From: JAAYXS01 sp043820985
Lineage (GTDB): Bacteria > Planctomycetota > Phycisphaerae > UBA1845 > Fen-1342
NCBI GenBank assembly: GCA_043820985.1
Contig: JBDRDH010000032.1
Location: 1 to 64,000, forward strand
Direction: 5' to 3'
Length of the DNA stretch: 64,000 bases
Below the pieces are notes generated by a model. The model was not told the DNA's origin, ran no database searches, and worked only from the letters and a program-made list of their open reading frames with translations. Each line of letters begins with the position of its first letter. The stretch's first letter is position 1. A program made the translations under genes and the position numbers. Positions 8,974 to 18,188 of this stretch are shown here, piece after piece.

Positions 8974-8994
8974 CTAGAACAGCCGCAAATCCAT
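8974..8994 (-). CDS. possible 6-residue leader peptide before the pyrK hairpin
   Basis: On the minus strand an ATG opens the short frame MDLRLF followed by TAG, ending nine bases before the terminator stem. The position fits a translational-attenuation leader, but the frame is so short that chance is quite possible. Its ribosome site is weak (agaga). Confidence 0.25.
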   Translation of the reverse strand: MDLRLF

Positions 8995-9260
8995 GTTATT
9001 CTCTGTTCAAGCGGACCTCAAAGGCCCGGGCTGGCAATATACCAGATCGCCAGATGGGTGTCCACATGGCAAGCGGTATTTGACCGGCCGGCAATATTTT
9101 GCATAAGTCATTTGTTTGTAACATCTTGCATATCCGACCCTTGCGGGTTACAATCAGGCCTGATGGACCTCGACCAAAGCCATTTAAGGCCTCGTTAAGG
9201 GCTGTCTGGCAGCTTACAATGACCTATTGTTGAATATTATAGGTCCTTATTGCTGTGCGG
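8995..9260. other. intergenic stretch between pyrK leader and Nudix gene
   Basis: Together with the leader region this makes about 390 bases without a recognised gene. It holds a small inverted repeat gacctat ... ataggtc at about 9220-9244, just before the Nudix start, which may be an operator or promoter element. No RNA family was recognised. Confidence 0.4.
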
Positions 9261-9725
9261 ATGGATTGGGCTCAATCAGTGTCCAAACCTGTGTATCACA
9301 TCGCCATCGCGATCGTCCGTCGACAGCGGCAATATCTCGTCACGCGCCGCTCACCAGATAGCCATCTTGGCGGTCTGTGGGAGTTCCCCGGCGGTAAATG
9401 CCTCCCCGACGAACCTGCCACGCAAGCCGCCCTGCGCGAACTACGCGAAGAATGCGCCGTCACCGCCACTACCGAGCATTGCCTGCCAACTATCCAACAC
9501 GATTACGGCGACCGGATAGTCAACATCACGCCGGTCATCTGCCGTTGGCAAGCCGGGAGTGGACAGGCTCTGGCCGCTGATCTTTGCCAGTGGGTTTCAC
9601 TCGACGAACTGCGCGCACTACCGATGCCCACCGCCAATCAGCGCATCCTCGGCGCACTGACTCGCGACCGTAGCGGCCGGCCTCCGTGCCGGCCGTCGAA
9701 CAATAGAAACGATACTATGCCCTAA
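9261..9725 (+). CDS. MutT-type Nudix hydrolase
   Basis: A 154-residue Nudix hydrolase whose Nudix box GGKCLPDEPATQAALRELRE plus the following EC matches Gx5Ex7REUxEE. FPGG precedes it and PVICRWQ/QWVSLDELRALPMP follow, as in 8-oxo-dGTP diphosphatases of the MutT group. It likely cleans oxidised nucleotides. The ATG at 9261 is preferred over a GTG two codons upstream. The C-terminal tail (SGRPPCRPS) is the translation of a family A hairpin repeat, so the repeat has replaced or extended the native end of the gene. Confidence 0.85.
   Translation: MDWAQSVSKPVYHIAIAIVRRQRQYLVTRRSPDSHLGGLWEFPGGKCLPDEPATQAALRELREECAVTATTEHCLPTIQHDYGDRIVNITPVICRWQAGSGQALAADLCQWVSLDELRALPMPTANQRILGALTRDRSGRPPCRPSNNRNDTMP
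9670..9698. repeat. family A hairpin repeat inside a gene end
   Basis: gtagcggccg / gcctccgtg / ccggccgtcg forms an inverted repeat. It lies within the last codons of the Nudix gene and supplies its C-terminal residues. Confidence 0.75.
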
Positions 9726-9764
9726 CGGCCTGCGAGCCGCTCAAAATGTAACGGTCGATCACCA

Positions 9765-11351
9765 TCAACGATTCCGCTCGCGCCACTCCGCCAGTTGTTC
9801 CCGCAATTCTGCTTCTTCCGGCAAGCGCAGCGCGTGTGCCACATCAATTGCTTCTTGCAAGGCGCTCAAGGCGGCTTCACGTTGCCCCAGTTGCATGCGC
9901 AGCGCGGCGATCTCCCGGGCACACAGGAGTTGACTGGCCAGGTCATCCCCGGCCAGGATATGCTCATAGACAACTTCATACTCACGCAGCGCGTCGGCCG
10001 GTGCCTCCATTGTCCGGTAGGTGGCCGCCAAAGCCATGTGCGCTATTGGTTGTGCCTCTTTGGGCGCGAGGCTCAAACAGCGCTGAAATGACTCGACCGC
10101 CTCCGGCCAGTGTGTGGCCCGCCGATGACATTGACCAATATACAGCCAGGCCGAAGCCTGATTACGACGCGAATCGAGACGCTCCGCCACGGCCAGCGTG
10201 CGCTTGTGCAGGGCCAGCGCCTTATCCCACTCACCCCGCCGCTCATAAATCAAAGCCAGCTTGTTAACCGCCGCCGCTTCCGCGACCTGATCGCCCATCT
10301 CCTCCAGCATCCGCAGCGCGATCTCCTGCCATTCTGTTGCACGTTTCAGGCTGGCGTCAATATACCGCTCGGCCTGTTCCGCGGACGGCTTGGCTTGCCG
10401 TGCGATTCGTTGTGTCAGGTACAGATCGCAGATGTTGTTGAGCGCGGCCAGTTGACCGTAGGGCGAGCCCTGCGCGTATGAAATTGCCAACGCCGTCTCA
10501 TAGCGCGTGTAAGCGGTGTCGAATAGCCCGGTCATCTGCAAAATCGCCCCCTGGCCCAACTGTGCCACGGCCTGATCGTGCCAGTCATTATTGGTGCGCG
10601 CCAGCTTATCCAGCAAGCGTAGCCGACCTTCGGCCACCAGGCCCCCCCGCATGCCACTCTGTATTTCCAGTTGAGCCAGCATTGCCAGTGCCGGCCGGTA
10701 ACGACCATCATAATCCAGACTGCGCAGGACGTAGTGCCGTGCTTCCTGGGCATCGCCGGCTCGTACCGCCGCAATCGCGCGCGCGTAATATTCCAGGGAA
10801 CTCGATGTCCGACAGGGTTGCGCGAAGATCAATTGCCGCACTTCATCCGGCGGCGGCCCGATCTTCAATTCCCGCAAAACCCAGTGCGTGGCTGAATCCA
10901 ACACCTCAAACAACGAACCGCTCGGCGTATTAAACACCCGCGGCGTGGCACCTTCCGCGCGTAACCGGATCAGCTTCAGTTCCAGGTTGGCTTCGTCGGC
11001 ATATCCACTGCACCGTCCACTGATGATGTAGTCGGCCCCCAGGGCCAAAGCCACGCGCGGCCAGGCGGGCATCGGCGTGTCCTCATCGTGTAGTTCACGC
11101 CGCGCCTGGTGCATCCGCACAGTTGGCACCACTAACAGATCGGGCACCCGTCGCAGCCGCCAGGCCAGCGTTTCCTCCACCGCCGTCGCTACCCAGACAT
11201 CCCGCGCGGCAGTCCCGGGCGTAACTTGAAAATCGATTACGGCCAGATGCGGACGCTCGGCATCCGTCATCCCGGCACTGCTGGCCGCAAGTGCCAGCAG
11301 TGTCAGCATCCAATACCATCGCCGCGGATACCACCCGTAATCGGTTTGCAT
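9765..11351 (-). CDS. exported TPR protein with TolB/FlgO-like N-terminal domain
   Basis: A 528-residue protein. The ATG at 11351 is chosen because ggaag stands five bases before it and the frame opens with a signal sequence (YWMLTLLALAASSAG). Next comes a domain of the kind that precedes TPRs in planctomycete and cyclase-linked proteins (HLAVIDFQVTPG ... LGADYIISGRCSG, about residues 35-135). The remaining 350 residues are tetratricopeptide repeats, clearest at KLALIYERRGEWDKALALH and AWLYIGQCHRRATHWPEAVE. Function is unknown; it likely scaffolds an envelope complex. It is divergent from the large secreted protein at 11519. Confidence 0.72.
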   Translation of the reverse strand: MQTDYGWYPRRWYWMLTLLALAASSAGMTDAERPHLAVIDFQVTPGTAARDVWVATAVEETLAWRLRRVPDLLVVPTVRMHQARRELHDEDTPMPAWPRVALALGADYIISGRCSGYADEANLELKLIRLRAEGATPRVFNTPSGSLFEVLDSATHWVLRELKIGPPPDEVRQLIFAQPCRTSSSLEYYARAIAAVRAGDAQEARHYVLRSLDYDGRYRPALAMLAQLEIQSGMRGGLVAEGRLRLLDKLARTNNDWHDQAVAQLGQGAILQMTGLFDTAYTRYETALAISYAQGSPYGQLAALNNICDLYLTQRIARQAKPSAEQAERYIDASLKRATEWQEIALRMLEEMGDQVAEAAAVNKLALIYERRGEWDKALALHKRTLAVAERLDSRRNQASAWLYIGQCHRRATHWPEAVESFQRCLSLAPKEAQPIAHMALAATYRTMEAPADALREYEVVYEHILAGDDLASQLLCAREIAALRMQLGQREAALSALQEAIDVAHALRLPEEAELREQLAEWRERNR

Positions 11352-11518
11352 GCTGGCTTCCATTCTGTATGCAGTGATTTTTATAACTTCTCGTTGATGA
11401 TAACAAGCCTGGGCACTGGTCACCAAGCCGTGCCTGCATGGTTGACAGGGGCTATCATTCTACTTTCAGGCCATCTGCTCGGCCATGGAGCCGTCAGGAG
11501 CGCCTCTGAGGACTATTG

Positions 11519-14155
11519 ATGCGGAAACATTTACTTGCATATCTCATGGGTTTACTGCTGGCCTTGCATGTAATCAGTCCCGGCCGGGCCGCCGGCCACC
11601 GTGACTGGACCGTTATTCCCCTCGGTTCATTCCCCCTGGCAGCCGGTTCACAACAGATTCGTGTGATCCGGCCGTATGACGCCCATGGTATCATTCCGGG
11701 GCCCATCGTCCTGACCGCCTTCTTCGATCCCCGCCAGCCGCTCACTAATCCAATCACTATTCGCTTCACGCGCGCGGACGGCCAGCTTCCCCCCTGGAAA
11801 ATCGAGCGCCTCGGTCAGACTTACGTCATCGGCCACACCATCCTGGAGCGCGCCTGGACCAGCGACGCGGCCACCGCCTTTACTCTGAATGTTAATGTAA
11901 CCGGCGCCGCCCCGGCCCTCAGATTGATGGCCAGTGGCGCTCCCGACTATCGGCTGCTGGGAGACGAGGCCCTGGGGCCGCTCGAGCTGCTGGTCGCCCA
12001 ACTTGGCCGTGGCTCCGTCCGCGAATACTTCAACGCTGTAATCAGCATTACCGTTGGCCGCCTGCAAATGGCCCGCGCCGATTTCGCCCGTCTGGCGCGT
12101 GGTCGCCATCTCCAGGTCGCCCGCTTCGCCCGCGCCGCCCTACGCCGGATTCATCTGGCCGAGGCTGAAGCCCGGCTCCAACCGGATTTCCACGCGCACT
12201 ATCGCCTCGGACTCTATGCCCAGCAATGTGGCCTCTTTCGCGCCGCCCGCATGCACTTTGAAGCCGCCATCCTGTCGCTCGAAAAATCTTCCGCGCAAGT
12301 AGCCCCCTGGCAAATCAGCAACACCTGGTTCCACCTGGGCGAAGTGATGGCGCGCTGTGGCGAACCGAGCGCCGAGGTCGCCGAGGCCATGAACCGCGCC
12401 GGCCACGCCGCCAATGTCACCCCCAATGAATGGGACGTCTGGGTTACCATTCTAAAAGAGTCGCGTCGTCAACCAACCGACGACGACTCCATCACCGACG
12501 AACAACTCGTTAATATCCAGCGCGCCTGGAACCAGATCCCCAAGATGATTTACGGCGCCTCCGGTGGACACCTGAAGCTCAATACGCGTTTCGTCGAAAT
12601 CTCCAACACTGCCACGATGCCTTATGCACTCCGTTACGGCCGCGTCTATGGCCCCCCGGATGAATTGATCCCCACGCGCGGCAGCGTCGATTGCCTCCTG
12701 TCATTTCGCCCCCACGGTCGTGGCGTTTCCGGCGGCACGGACAGTGGACCGCGCGGTGCCGCCTTGTCCGATCTCCCGCCAGACGGCGATTGGCAATCCT
12801 GCCTGGCCGCCTGGTATGCGCAGTTTGACTGGACGCTCCGCGTGGCCGAAGCCGGCGATACTTGCCCGATCATCCCACATACCGCCGGATGCGGGCACCA
12901 ACCCATCCCATCCTTTGGTTATGGCCAACTCGCCAACTTGCGCTACTATCTCACTCCCGCCATCTATCAGCGGCTTGAACCCGCCGACCCGGATAACGGC
13001 GCGGGATATATCTGCCATTGGGACATCTTCGAGGGCGTGGTCTATGTGCCGGATATACAGCCCGGTCAGCGTCTCCCGCGACCCAAGGTACAACTCCTGT
13101 CACCTGCCAATTGCCCCGCCGCGGAGCGACGCTTCTATAGCTCACCGACCGATTTCATCAACCTCATCGAATTCCTCGGCGACCACTGGCAACCGGATAA
13201 TGCTCATCGTGTTTGTGGCGCTACCGCTTATGTCCTCGCGCCCCGCCTCCAGGAAGTCCGCCTCTGGCTGGGACACAATGATGGGCTGGCGCTGTGGATT
13301 AACGACGAGCTGATCCACCGTGGCGATTATTACGCCGTCGCCGGCTTCGAGGACCGTAACCTGACAAACATGCTCGCCACTTCCGCCATTCTGCGCAAAG
13401 GCTGGAATCGCATCGACGTGTCGGTCGAGTCCTGGCCGGCGCCGCGCAACCAGGGCTTTGGCTTTTCCCTGCGCATCTGCGATTTTGATAATCAGCCGGT
13501 TCCGGGCCTGATCGTGGCTGACCATCGCATGTCCATTCCCCAGACCGTCACCCCCAATCCCTTCCAGCCGGTGATTGGCAAGTACTATCGCTGGGACGAG
13601 GTCCGCTATGATTTCCACCGCCACCTGCCCCGGCTTGATGCCCGCGCCCTGGCCACCTATCTCGGCCTGGGCGACGCATTTGAGATCCAGGCCAGCATTG
13701 GTGCTACCCAGGGTTTCATTGCCTTGGGTTTGCCCCGCGGTACGATCGCCGGCCCCATACTCCGCGGTATCTCTGTCGGCGGAAACTGCCCGGAACTGCC
13801 CGACCAATGGAATCCCCTTGAACATCACGACTCCCAGCTTAACAACATCCTTGATTGGGCCCGTGAAACCGTGGCGATCTACCCGCTTCCGGCATCCGAA
13901 CCCCCGCGGCAGCTACTCTTTATCCGGCCCGAAGCGCTCGAAGCTTACCTGACCTGTTTGTACGAAGATCCCCGCGGTGTTGACCAGTTCCAGGGCCGCC
14001 CCCCGCGCGATCGCATCCTGGGATACCTCCCGGTCGGCACTTTGTCCGGCAATGATACCAGCCCCCGCTTCCTCATCGTTATCGAAACCTGCCTGCCCGC
14101 CCCTCTACCCGTCGACGTAGAAGACCTTCTGGTGCCGTTTCCCCCGCCAGGCTAG
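11519..14155 (+). CDS. large secreted protein with helical repeats and a carbohydrate-binding-like domain
   Basis: A protein of 878 residues, starting at an ATG (a TTG stands directly before it) behind gagg. It has a signal peptide (LAYLMGLLLALHVISPGRAAG). Residues about 180-320 contain TPR-like helices (HAHYRLGLYAQQCGLFRAAR). Around residues 580-650 the segment VRLWLGHNDGLALWINDELI, then ATSAILRKGWNRIDVSVESWP, matches the beta-sandwich fold found beside glycosidases, in which a ligand-binding strand pair DGL..W.N..L is followed by a KGWN motif. The C-terminal part is unrecognised. No catalytic motif was seen. I infer binding or scaffold activity outside the cell. Confidence 0.6.
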   Translation: MRKHLLAYLMGLLLALHVISPGRAAGHRDWTVIPLGSFPLAAGSQQIRVIRPYDAHGIIPGPIVLTAFFDPRQPLTNPITIRFTRADGQLPPWKIERLGQTYVIGHTILERAWTSDAATAFTLNVNVTGAAPALRLMASGAPDYRLLGDEALGPLELLVAQLGRGSVREYFNAVISITVGRLQMARADFARLARGRHLQVARFARAALRRIHLAEAEARLQPDFHAHYRLGLYAQQCGLFRAARMHFEAAILSLEKSSAQVAPWQISNTWFHLGEVMARCGEPSAEVAEAMNRAGHAANVTPNEWDVWVTILKESRRQPTDDDSITDEQLVNIQRAWNQIPKMIYGASGGHLKLNTRFVEISNTATMPYALRYGRVYGPPDELIPTRGSVDCLLSFRPHGRGVSGGTDSGPRGAALSDLPPDGDWQSCLAAWYAQFDWTLRVAEAGDTCPIIPHTAGCGHQPIPSFGYGQLANLRYYLTPAIYQRLEPADPDNGAGYICHWDIFEGVVYVPDIQPGQRLPRPKVQLLSPANCPAAERRFYSSPTDFINLIEFLGDHWQPDNAHRVCGATAYVLAPRLQEVRLWLGHNDGLALWINDELIHRGDYYAVAGFEDRNLTNMLATSAILRKGWNRIDVSVESWPAPRNQGFGFSLRICDFDNQPVPGLIVADHRMSIPQTVTPNPFQPVIGKYYRWDEVRYDFHRHLPRLDARALATYLGLGDAFEIQASIGATQGFIALGLPRGTIAGPILRGISVGGNCPELPDQWNPLEHHDSQLNNILDWARETVAIYPLPASEPPRQLLFIRPEALEAYLTCLYEDPRGVDQFQGRPPRDRILGYLPVGTLSGNDTSPRFLIVIETCLPAPLPVDVEDLLVPFPPPG

Positions 14156-15108
14156 TCCGGCAATTCCATCCGCCCGGTCAACTCGCCGATGTGTTTCAAG
14201 CCGCGTTCCTGGAGATACTCCGCCAGCCCCCGCGCGATCTTTGTGGTGATGTTCGGATCGAGAAATAACGCCGTACCTACCGCCACCGCCGACGCTCCCG
14301 CCAGGAAAAACTCCACCGCGTCCCGCACGCTCTGAATCCCACCCATACCAATCAGCGGTACGCCGGCTTCCCGCGCCACCTCGCGGTAAACGCGATGCAC
14401 GTTATACAGCGCCAGCGGCTTGATCGCCGGCCCACTCAGGCCCCCCGTCACATTTGCCAACATCGGCCGCCAGGTGTCGGCGTCCACGCATAACCCGACA
14501 TACGTGTTGATTAAGCTGAGGATCTCCGCCCCGCCATCAATCGCCGCCCGCGCCATCTCCGCCACGTTCGTTACATTAGGCGACAGCTTGACCACCAACT
14601 TGGCGCGCTTCACCACTTGGCGCACCTCGCGCACAAGTTCACGCAGGAGCCGTGCATCCGTGCCAAAAGTCATGCCATCGGCAACGTTGGGGCAGGAGAC
14701 ATTCAGTTCCAGGCCAGCGATGCATTCCTCTCCGTCCAGCTCTCCACACACCGCGACATAATCCGCCACGCTATGGCCGGCGACATTCACGAAAACCCGC
14801 GTTGGCATCTGGCGAATGAAAGGAAGCTTTTCCGCTATGAATTGTTGCAAACCAACGTTCGCCAGCCCGATCGCGTTCAGTACCCCGGCCCGGACCTCGA
14901 CCAGCCTTTGGGGATCGTTCCCCGCGCGCGGCTCGACCGTGACGCTCTTGGTTGTAAAACCCCCCAGTCCGTGATAGTCCATCACGTCCGCGTATTCAGA
15001 CCCATAACCACAAGTCCCTGACGCGGTCAGTACCGGATTGCGCAATCGTAGCCCCGCCAACTCGACTGCCAGCCGTGCATCCGCTGGTTCGCTCCTGGAG
15101 ACGCTCAT
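14152..15108 (-). CDS. pyrD: dihydroorotate dehydrogenase, class 1B catalytic subunit
   Basis: A 318-residue FMN barrel enzyme of pyrimidine synthesis. The class 1 active-site cysteine lies in ELNVSCPN, with LKLSPNVTN-like (VKLSPNVTNV) and GMGGIQS / GASAVAVGTA phosphate-binding motifs. Class 1B enzymes need the PyrK subunit, which is encoded at 7891-8868. The ATG at 15108 is used; an upstream TTG would add 12 residues. The stop overlaps the stop of the convergent secreted-protein gene by four bases. Confidence 0.93.
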   Translation of the reverse strand: MSVSRSEPADARLAVELAGLRLRNPVLTASGTCGYGSEYADVMDYHGLGGFTTKSVTVEPRAGNDPQRLVEVRAGVLNAIGLANVGLQQFIAEKLPFIRQMPTRVFVNVAGHSVADYVAVCGELDGEECIAGLELNVSCPNVADGMTFGTDARLLRELVREVRQVVKRAKLVVKLSPNVTNVAEMARAAIDGGAEILSLINTYVGLCVDADTWRPMLANVTGGLSGPAIKPLALYNVHRVYREVAREAGVPLIGMGGIQSVRDAVEFFLAGASAVAVGTALFLDPNITTKIARGLAEYLQERGLKHIGELTGRMELPD

Positions 15109-15279
15109 GCCCGCCAGAATGAGAGCACCGGCCCGCCCTGTCAATGCGCCTCGGCATTACATGTCGCCAAAGTTCTGCTGGTAATGTCGATTTGCGAATA
15201 CTCCGATCTAACAACGGGGCCGCGCACTGTGTCTGCGCCGCTCCAAATCTGTCATTCAGCAGGTCTGTGTGAGAGGACC

Positions 15280-16983
15280 ATGATACCAGCGGATCGGCTG
15301 TATAACTGGCTCACCGAGCTTTCCTCGCCGGACGCCGAGCGGATCATGGCGGCGGCCTTGGCGCGCGCCGAGCAACCCTATCTGGACCGTATTGTCCATC
15401 AACTGCTTGACCGCGGCACCGATGCCGCCTGGGCCGCGCTGGTCGCCAACTACGACCGTCTTGATCCGGAGTTCCGGCAACAATTGCGCTGTGCCCCGGA
15501 CCGTCTGCGTGTTGGTTTGGCAGCGGCGCTTGCCGCGCCGCATGATCCCCGCGCCCGTGGCAATGCTCTCTGGGCTTTGACTGATAATCCTTATCCCACG
15601 CTTTCATATCTGCTCCCGGATGCGCTGCGTGATGCTTCCGGCGACGTTCGCAAGGCAGCTACACGTGCCTTGCGGTGCATCGCCCAGATGGTCATCGAGC
15701 CCCCCACTCTTGATAATCCGATCCTGGCCGATCAGGATCTGCTGGCCACCGGCCGAGCCGAGGTCGTCAAGGCGGTCTGGGAGGCCCTGCGCACCTTCGA
15801 TTTACACTACTGTCGCGAAGTCATTGAGATCAGCCTGTGGTTTGCTCGGGACTTCGGCGACCAGCTTTGGGAGTTCTTGGGCAATCGTCGCTCCGAATGT
15901 GGTAATATTGCCAGCCACAATCTATCTGCCTGGAGCGGCCCATACCTGGCGCGCTTTCTGCTTGAGGGCCTCAAGCGCCAGGGTTGGCGCGGGCCGGCTC
16001 GTCAGATACTGCTGGGTTGGAATACTTCCGCGCACTTTGCCGCCATCCTGCGCAACACCGATCTGCTGACTGATCGTGAAATTTGTCGCTCACTGGCTTC
16101 ATTCAAGAATCCGGTTTGGCTCAGCGAGGTCGATCGGAACCTGTCAAGCCTGCCTGTTGATGTGCGTCACCTGGCTCCTCATTGGGTGGCGCGCCTGGGC
16201 CTGGATATGGATCTGAAAATTCAGGTGTTGAGCGAGTGGCTGCGCTCCGAATCTCTCGCCGTAGGGCGGTCTTGTGTCTACGCCCTGGCTACCCTGGATA
16301 CGCCTGAAGTCATTCCGCATCTGGAGAAAATCGCCACCGGCAACTCGCCCTTAGCTGTTTTCACGCGCTGGTGGATTTCCGGCCAGCGCGATGGGCCCTT
16401 GCCCGCGGTAAGTACGCCGCCCGCGGACACCAACTTCAGCCTCCCCCCCGCCCATGACTTCGATCGGCTTTGGAAAACGTGCCGCCGCCGGATTACCGCG
16501 GAAGATTCCCGGATGCTGGATCTCTTGCGCGCCAACCTCGGCAAGTGGCTTGCTGAAGTTTCCGCGCGGCTGACTTCGTCGGATCCGCATGATCGCCTTT
16601 TAGGCTTGCGCATCATTTATGGCACGGATCACGTTGGTGAATTCCCGAGCCAACTTGCCACGCTGGTAAATGATCCCGTGGACTCCGTGCGTCACCTGGC
16701 GCGCGCGGTTGTTAAAGCAGCTAGTTCCGCCGAAAGCGATCCCATATCACCGGAGGATTCCCCGTCGCTGCCATTAGAACAGCAGTTGGCCGTCGAGGAT
16801 GTCCAGCGCAATGTGCTTCGGCATAAAGTGCGCGAGGCGCTTGCCAGTCTGTCGGCGGTCGCGGGGGAATCTGAAGATATGGATCAATGCATCCAGGAAG
16901 TCCGTCTGCTCTTGCGGCAGATCGCCATGGTGGACTCCTCCGGTGACCAGCCAACTACTACCGAGACGGAGGCTTCCTCATGA
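15280..16983 (+). CDS. HEAT-repeat protein
   Basis: A 567-residue cytoplasmic, helical protein with no signal peptide. HEAT-like units include DALRDASGDVRKAATRALRC (near residue 110) and ATLVNDPVDSVRHLARAVVK (near residue 470). The ATG at 15280 follows gagagga; an upstream in-frame ATG at 15184 would add 32 atypical residues. The stop overlaps the next start by four bases (ATGA), so the two genes are translationally coupled. This is the first gene of a run that continues with a membrane protein, an ECF sigma factor and an anti-sigma factor. No enzymatic motif was found. Confidence 0.68.
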   Translation: MIPADRLYNWLTELSSPDAERIMAAALARAEQPYLDRIVHQLLDRGTDAAWAALVANYDRLDPEFRQQLRCAPDRLRVGLAAALAAPHDPRARGNALWALTDNPYPTLSYLLPDALRDASGDVRKAATRALRCIAQMVIEPPTLDNPILADQDLLATGRAEVVKAVWEALRTFDLHYCREVIEISLWFARDFGDQLWEFLGNRRSECGNIASHNLSAWSGPYLARFLLEGLKRQGWRGPARQILLGWNTSAHFAAILRNTDLLTDREICRSLASFKNPVWLSEVDRNLSSLPVDVRHLAPHWVARLGLDMDLKIQVLSEWLRSESLAVGRSCVYALATLDTPEVIPHLEKIATGNSPLAVFTRWWISGQRDGPLPAVSTPPADTNFSLPPAHDFDRLWKTCRRRITAEDSRMLDLLRANLGKWLAEVSARLTSSDPHDRLLGLRIIYGTDHVGEFPSQLATLVNDPVDSVRHLARAVVKAASSAESDPISPEDSPSLPLEQQLAVEDVQRNVLRHKVREALASLSAVAGESEDMDQCIQEVRLLLRQIAMVDSSGDQPTTTETEASS

Positions 16984-17414
16984 ATCTGGCCTTTTGCCAC
17001 CTGATCCTACTCGCTCAGCAGGAGATCATTGATGGCATCCGCCAGGGCATGCAACCGGAATCCGCGCGTGGAAATGACTTATACATCCTGCTGCTGGGCG
17101 GCTTGGTGTTGCTGCTGTTATTAGTGGTTCTCCGCGTTTTTCAGTCGCGCCCAAACCATTCCAGGATGGCGCCGCCGCCCGACCATCTCGCCGCCGCCTG
17201 TGTCGCTCTGACCCTGAATCGCCAGGAGCAGGCCGATATCCTGCACCTGGCCCGGAAGGCCCGAATCACTTATCCGGTCTCCATGTTGCTCTCGCCGGCC
17301 AATTTACGTGCGGCGATTGATCGTGGGATACCAGCCGATGATAAATCCGGCCTCCGTACGCGGCTCTATGCCATCAGCAACCGGATTTTTATCCCCTCGA
17401 ACAGGCCCACTTAA
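16980..17414 (+). CDS. small single-pass membrane protein, unrecognised
   Basis: A 144-residue protein with one strong hydrophobic span (YILLLGGLVLLLLLVVLRVF, about residues 35-54) and a cytoplasmic C-terminal domain of about 80 residues (DHLAAACVALTLNRQEQADI ...). I do not recognise the C-terminal domain. The gene overlaps the HEAT gene by four bases and is likely its partner. It comes before the sigma/anti-sigma pair. Confidence 0.6.
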   Translation: MNLAFCHLILLAQQEIIDGIRQGMQPESARGNDLYILLLGGLVLLLLLVVLRVFQSRPNHSRMAPPPDHLAAACVALTLNRQEQADILHLARKARITYPVSMLLSPANLRAAIDRGIPADDKSGLRTRLYAISNRIFIPSNRPT

Positions 17415-17579
17415 CGCTGATTGTCCACGCACTATTGCCACCCCACGACCCCTCCCGCGTATTATCCAGTATCATGTAAGCGTGGACTTTATGTGCCGAG
17501 GGCGCGCCTGGTAACGCCAGAATGCCGATCGGCGGGAACCCGGGCGCTTGCAACGCGTCCAATTGTGTGGCCAGATCGA

Positions 17580-18188
17580 GTGAATCGTCAAACGGCCGAT
17601 AACATAACGAGCGATGCCGAGCTGGTGCGGCGTGCCCAGGGCGGTGACGCCCAGGCTTTTGCGGAGTTGGTCTCCAGATACCAGGACCGCGTTTTTAATA
17701 CGTGTTACCGCCTGTGTCACAACCACTCCGACGCGTTGGACCTGACACAGACCACGTTTCTGAAAGCGCTCGAGGCCCTGCCACGCTTCGAGGCCCGTTC
17801 CAGCTTCTACACCTGGCTGTTCCGCATCGCGGTTAACGCGGCGTTTTCCGAGCGACGAGCCCGGCTGCGTCGGCCGACTGTCTCGCTCGATGATCCGGGG
17901 CCCGGCGGTGACCCGCGTGCGTCCACGGCGGCCGCCTCTGATGACGCCGCCGAAGTTATCAGCCGACGCGAAACATATAGCCAGATTGAAGTCGCTCTGG
18001 ACAGCCTGGAGCCGGACTTCCGTGTTGCCGTCGTGCTGAAGGATATTGAAAATATGGACTACGCGACTATCGCGGAAATCCTGGAGGTGCCCGTCGGGAC
18101 GATCAAGAGCCGCATCCACCGCGGACGCCTGATGCTGCGCGAATTGTTGACTAAGGAAAGGACCAAACTTGACAGCCAGTCGGCATGA
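17580..18188 (+). CDS. ECF-type RNA polymerase sigma factor
   Basis: A 202-residue sigma-70 factor with regions 2 and 4 only. Region 2 is ELVRRAQGGDAQAFAELV ... DALDLTQTTFLKALEALPRF, and FYTWLFRIAVNAAFSERR is the -10-binding helix. Region 4 is NMDYATIAEILEVPVGTIKS with RIHRGRLMLRE. The GTG at 17580 places the start ten residues before region 2, as is usual for the family; an upstream TTG at 17421 would add 53 unlikely residues. The anti-sigma gene overlaps its 3' end by 20 bases. Confidence 0.9.
   Translation: MNRQTADNITSDAELVRRAQGGDAQAFAELVSRYQDRVFNTCYRLCHNHSDALDLTQTTFLKALEALPRFEARSSFYTWLFRIAVNAAFSERRARLRRPTVSLDDPGPGGDPRASTAAASDDAAEVISRRETYSQIEVALDSLEPDFRVAVVLKDIENMDYATIAEILEVPVGTIKSRIHRGRLMLRELLTKERTKLDSQSA

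Noticed and set aside
15184..15279. N-terminal extension of the HEAT protein
   Set aside because: The extra 32 residues look like translated non-coding DNA, and the later ATG has a better context.
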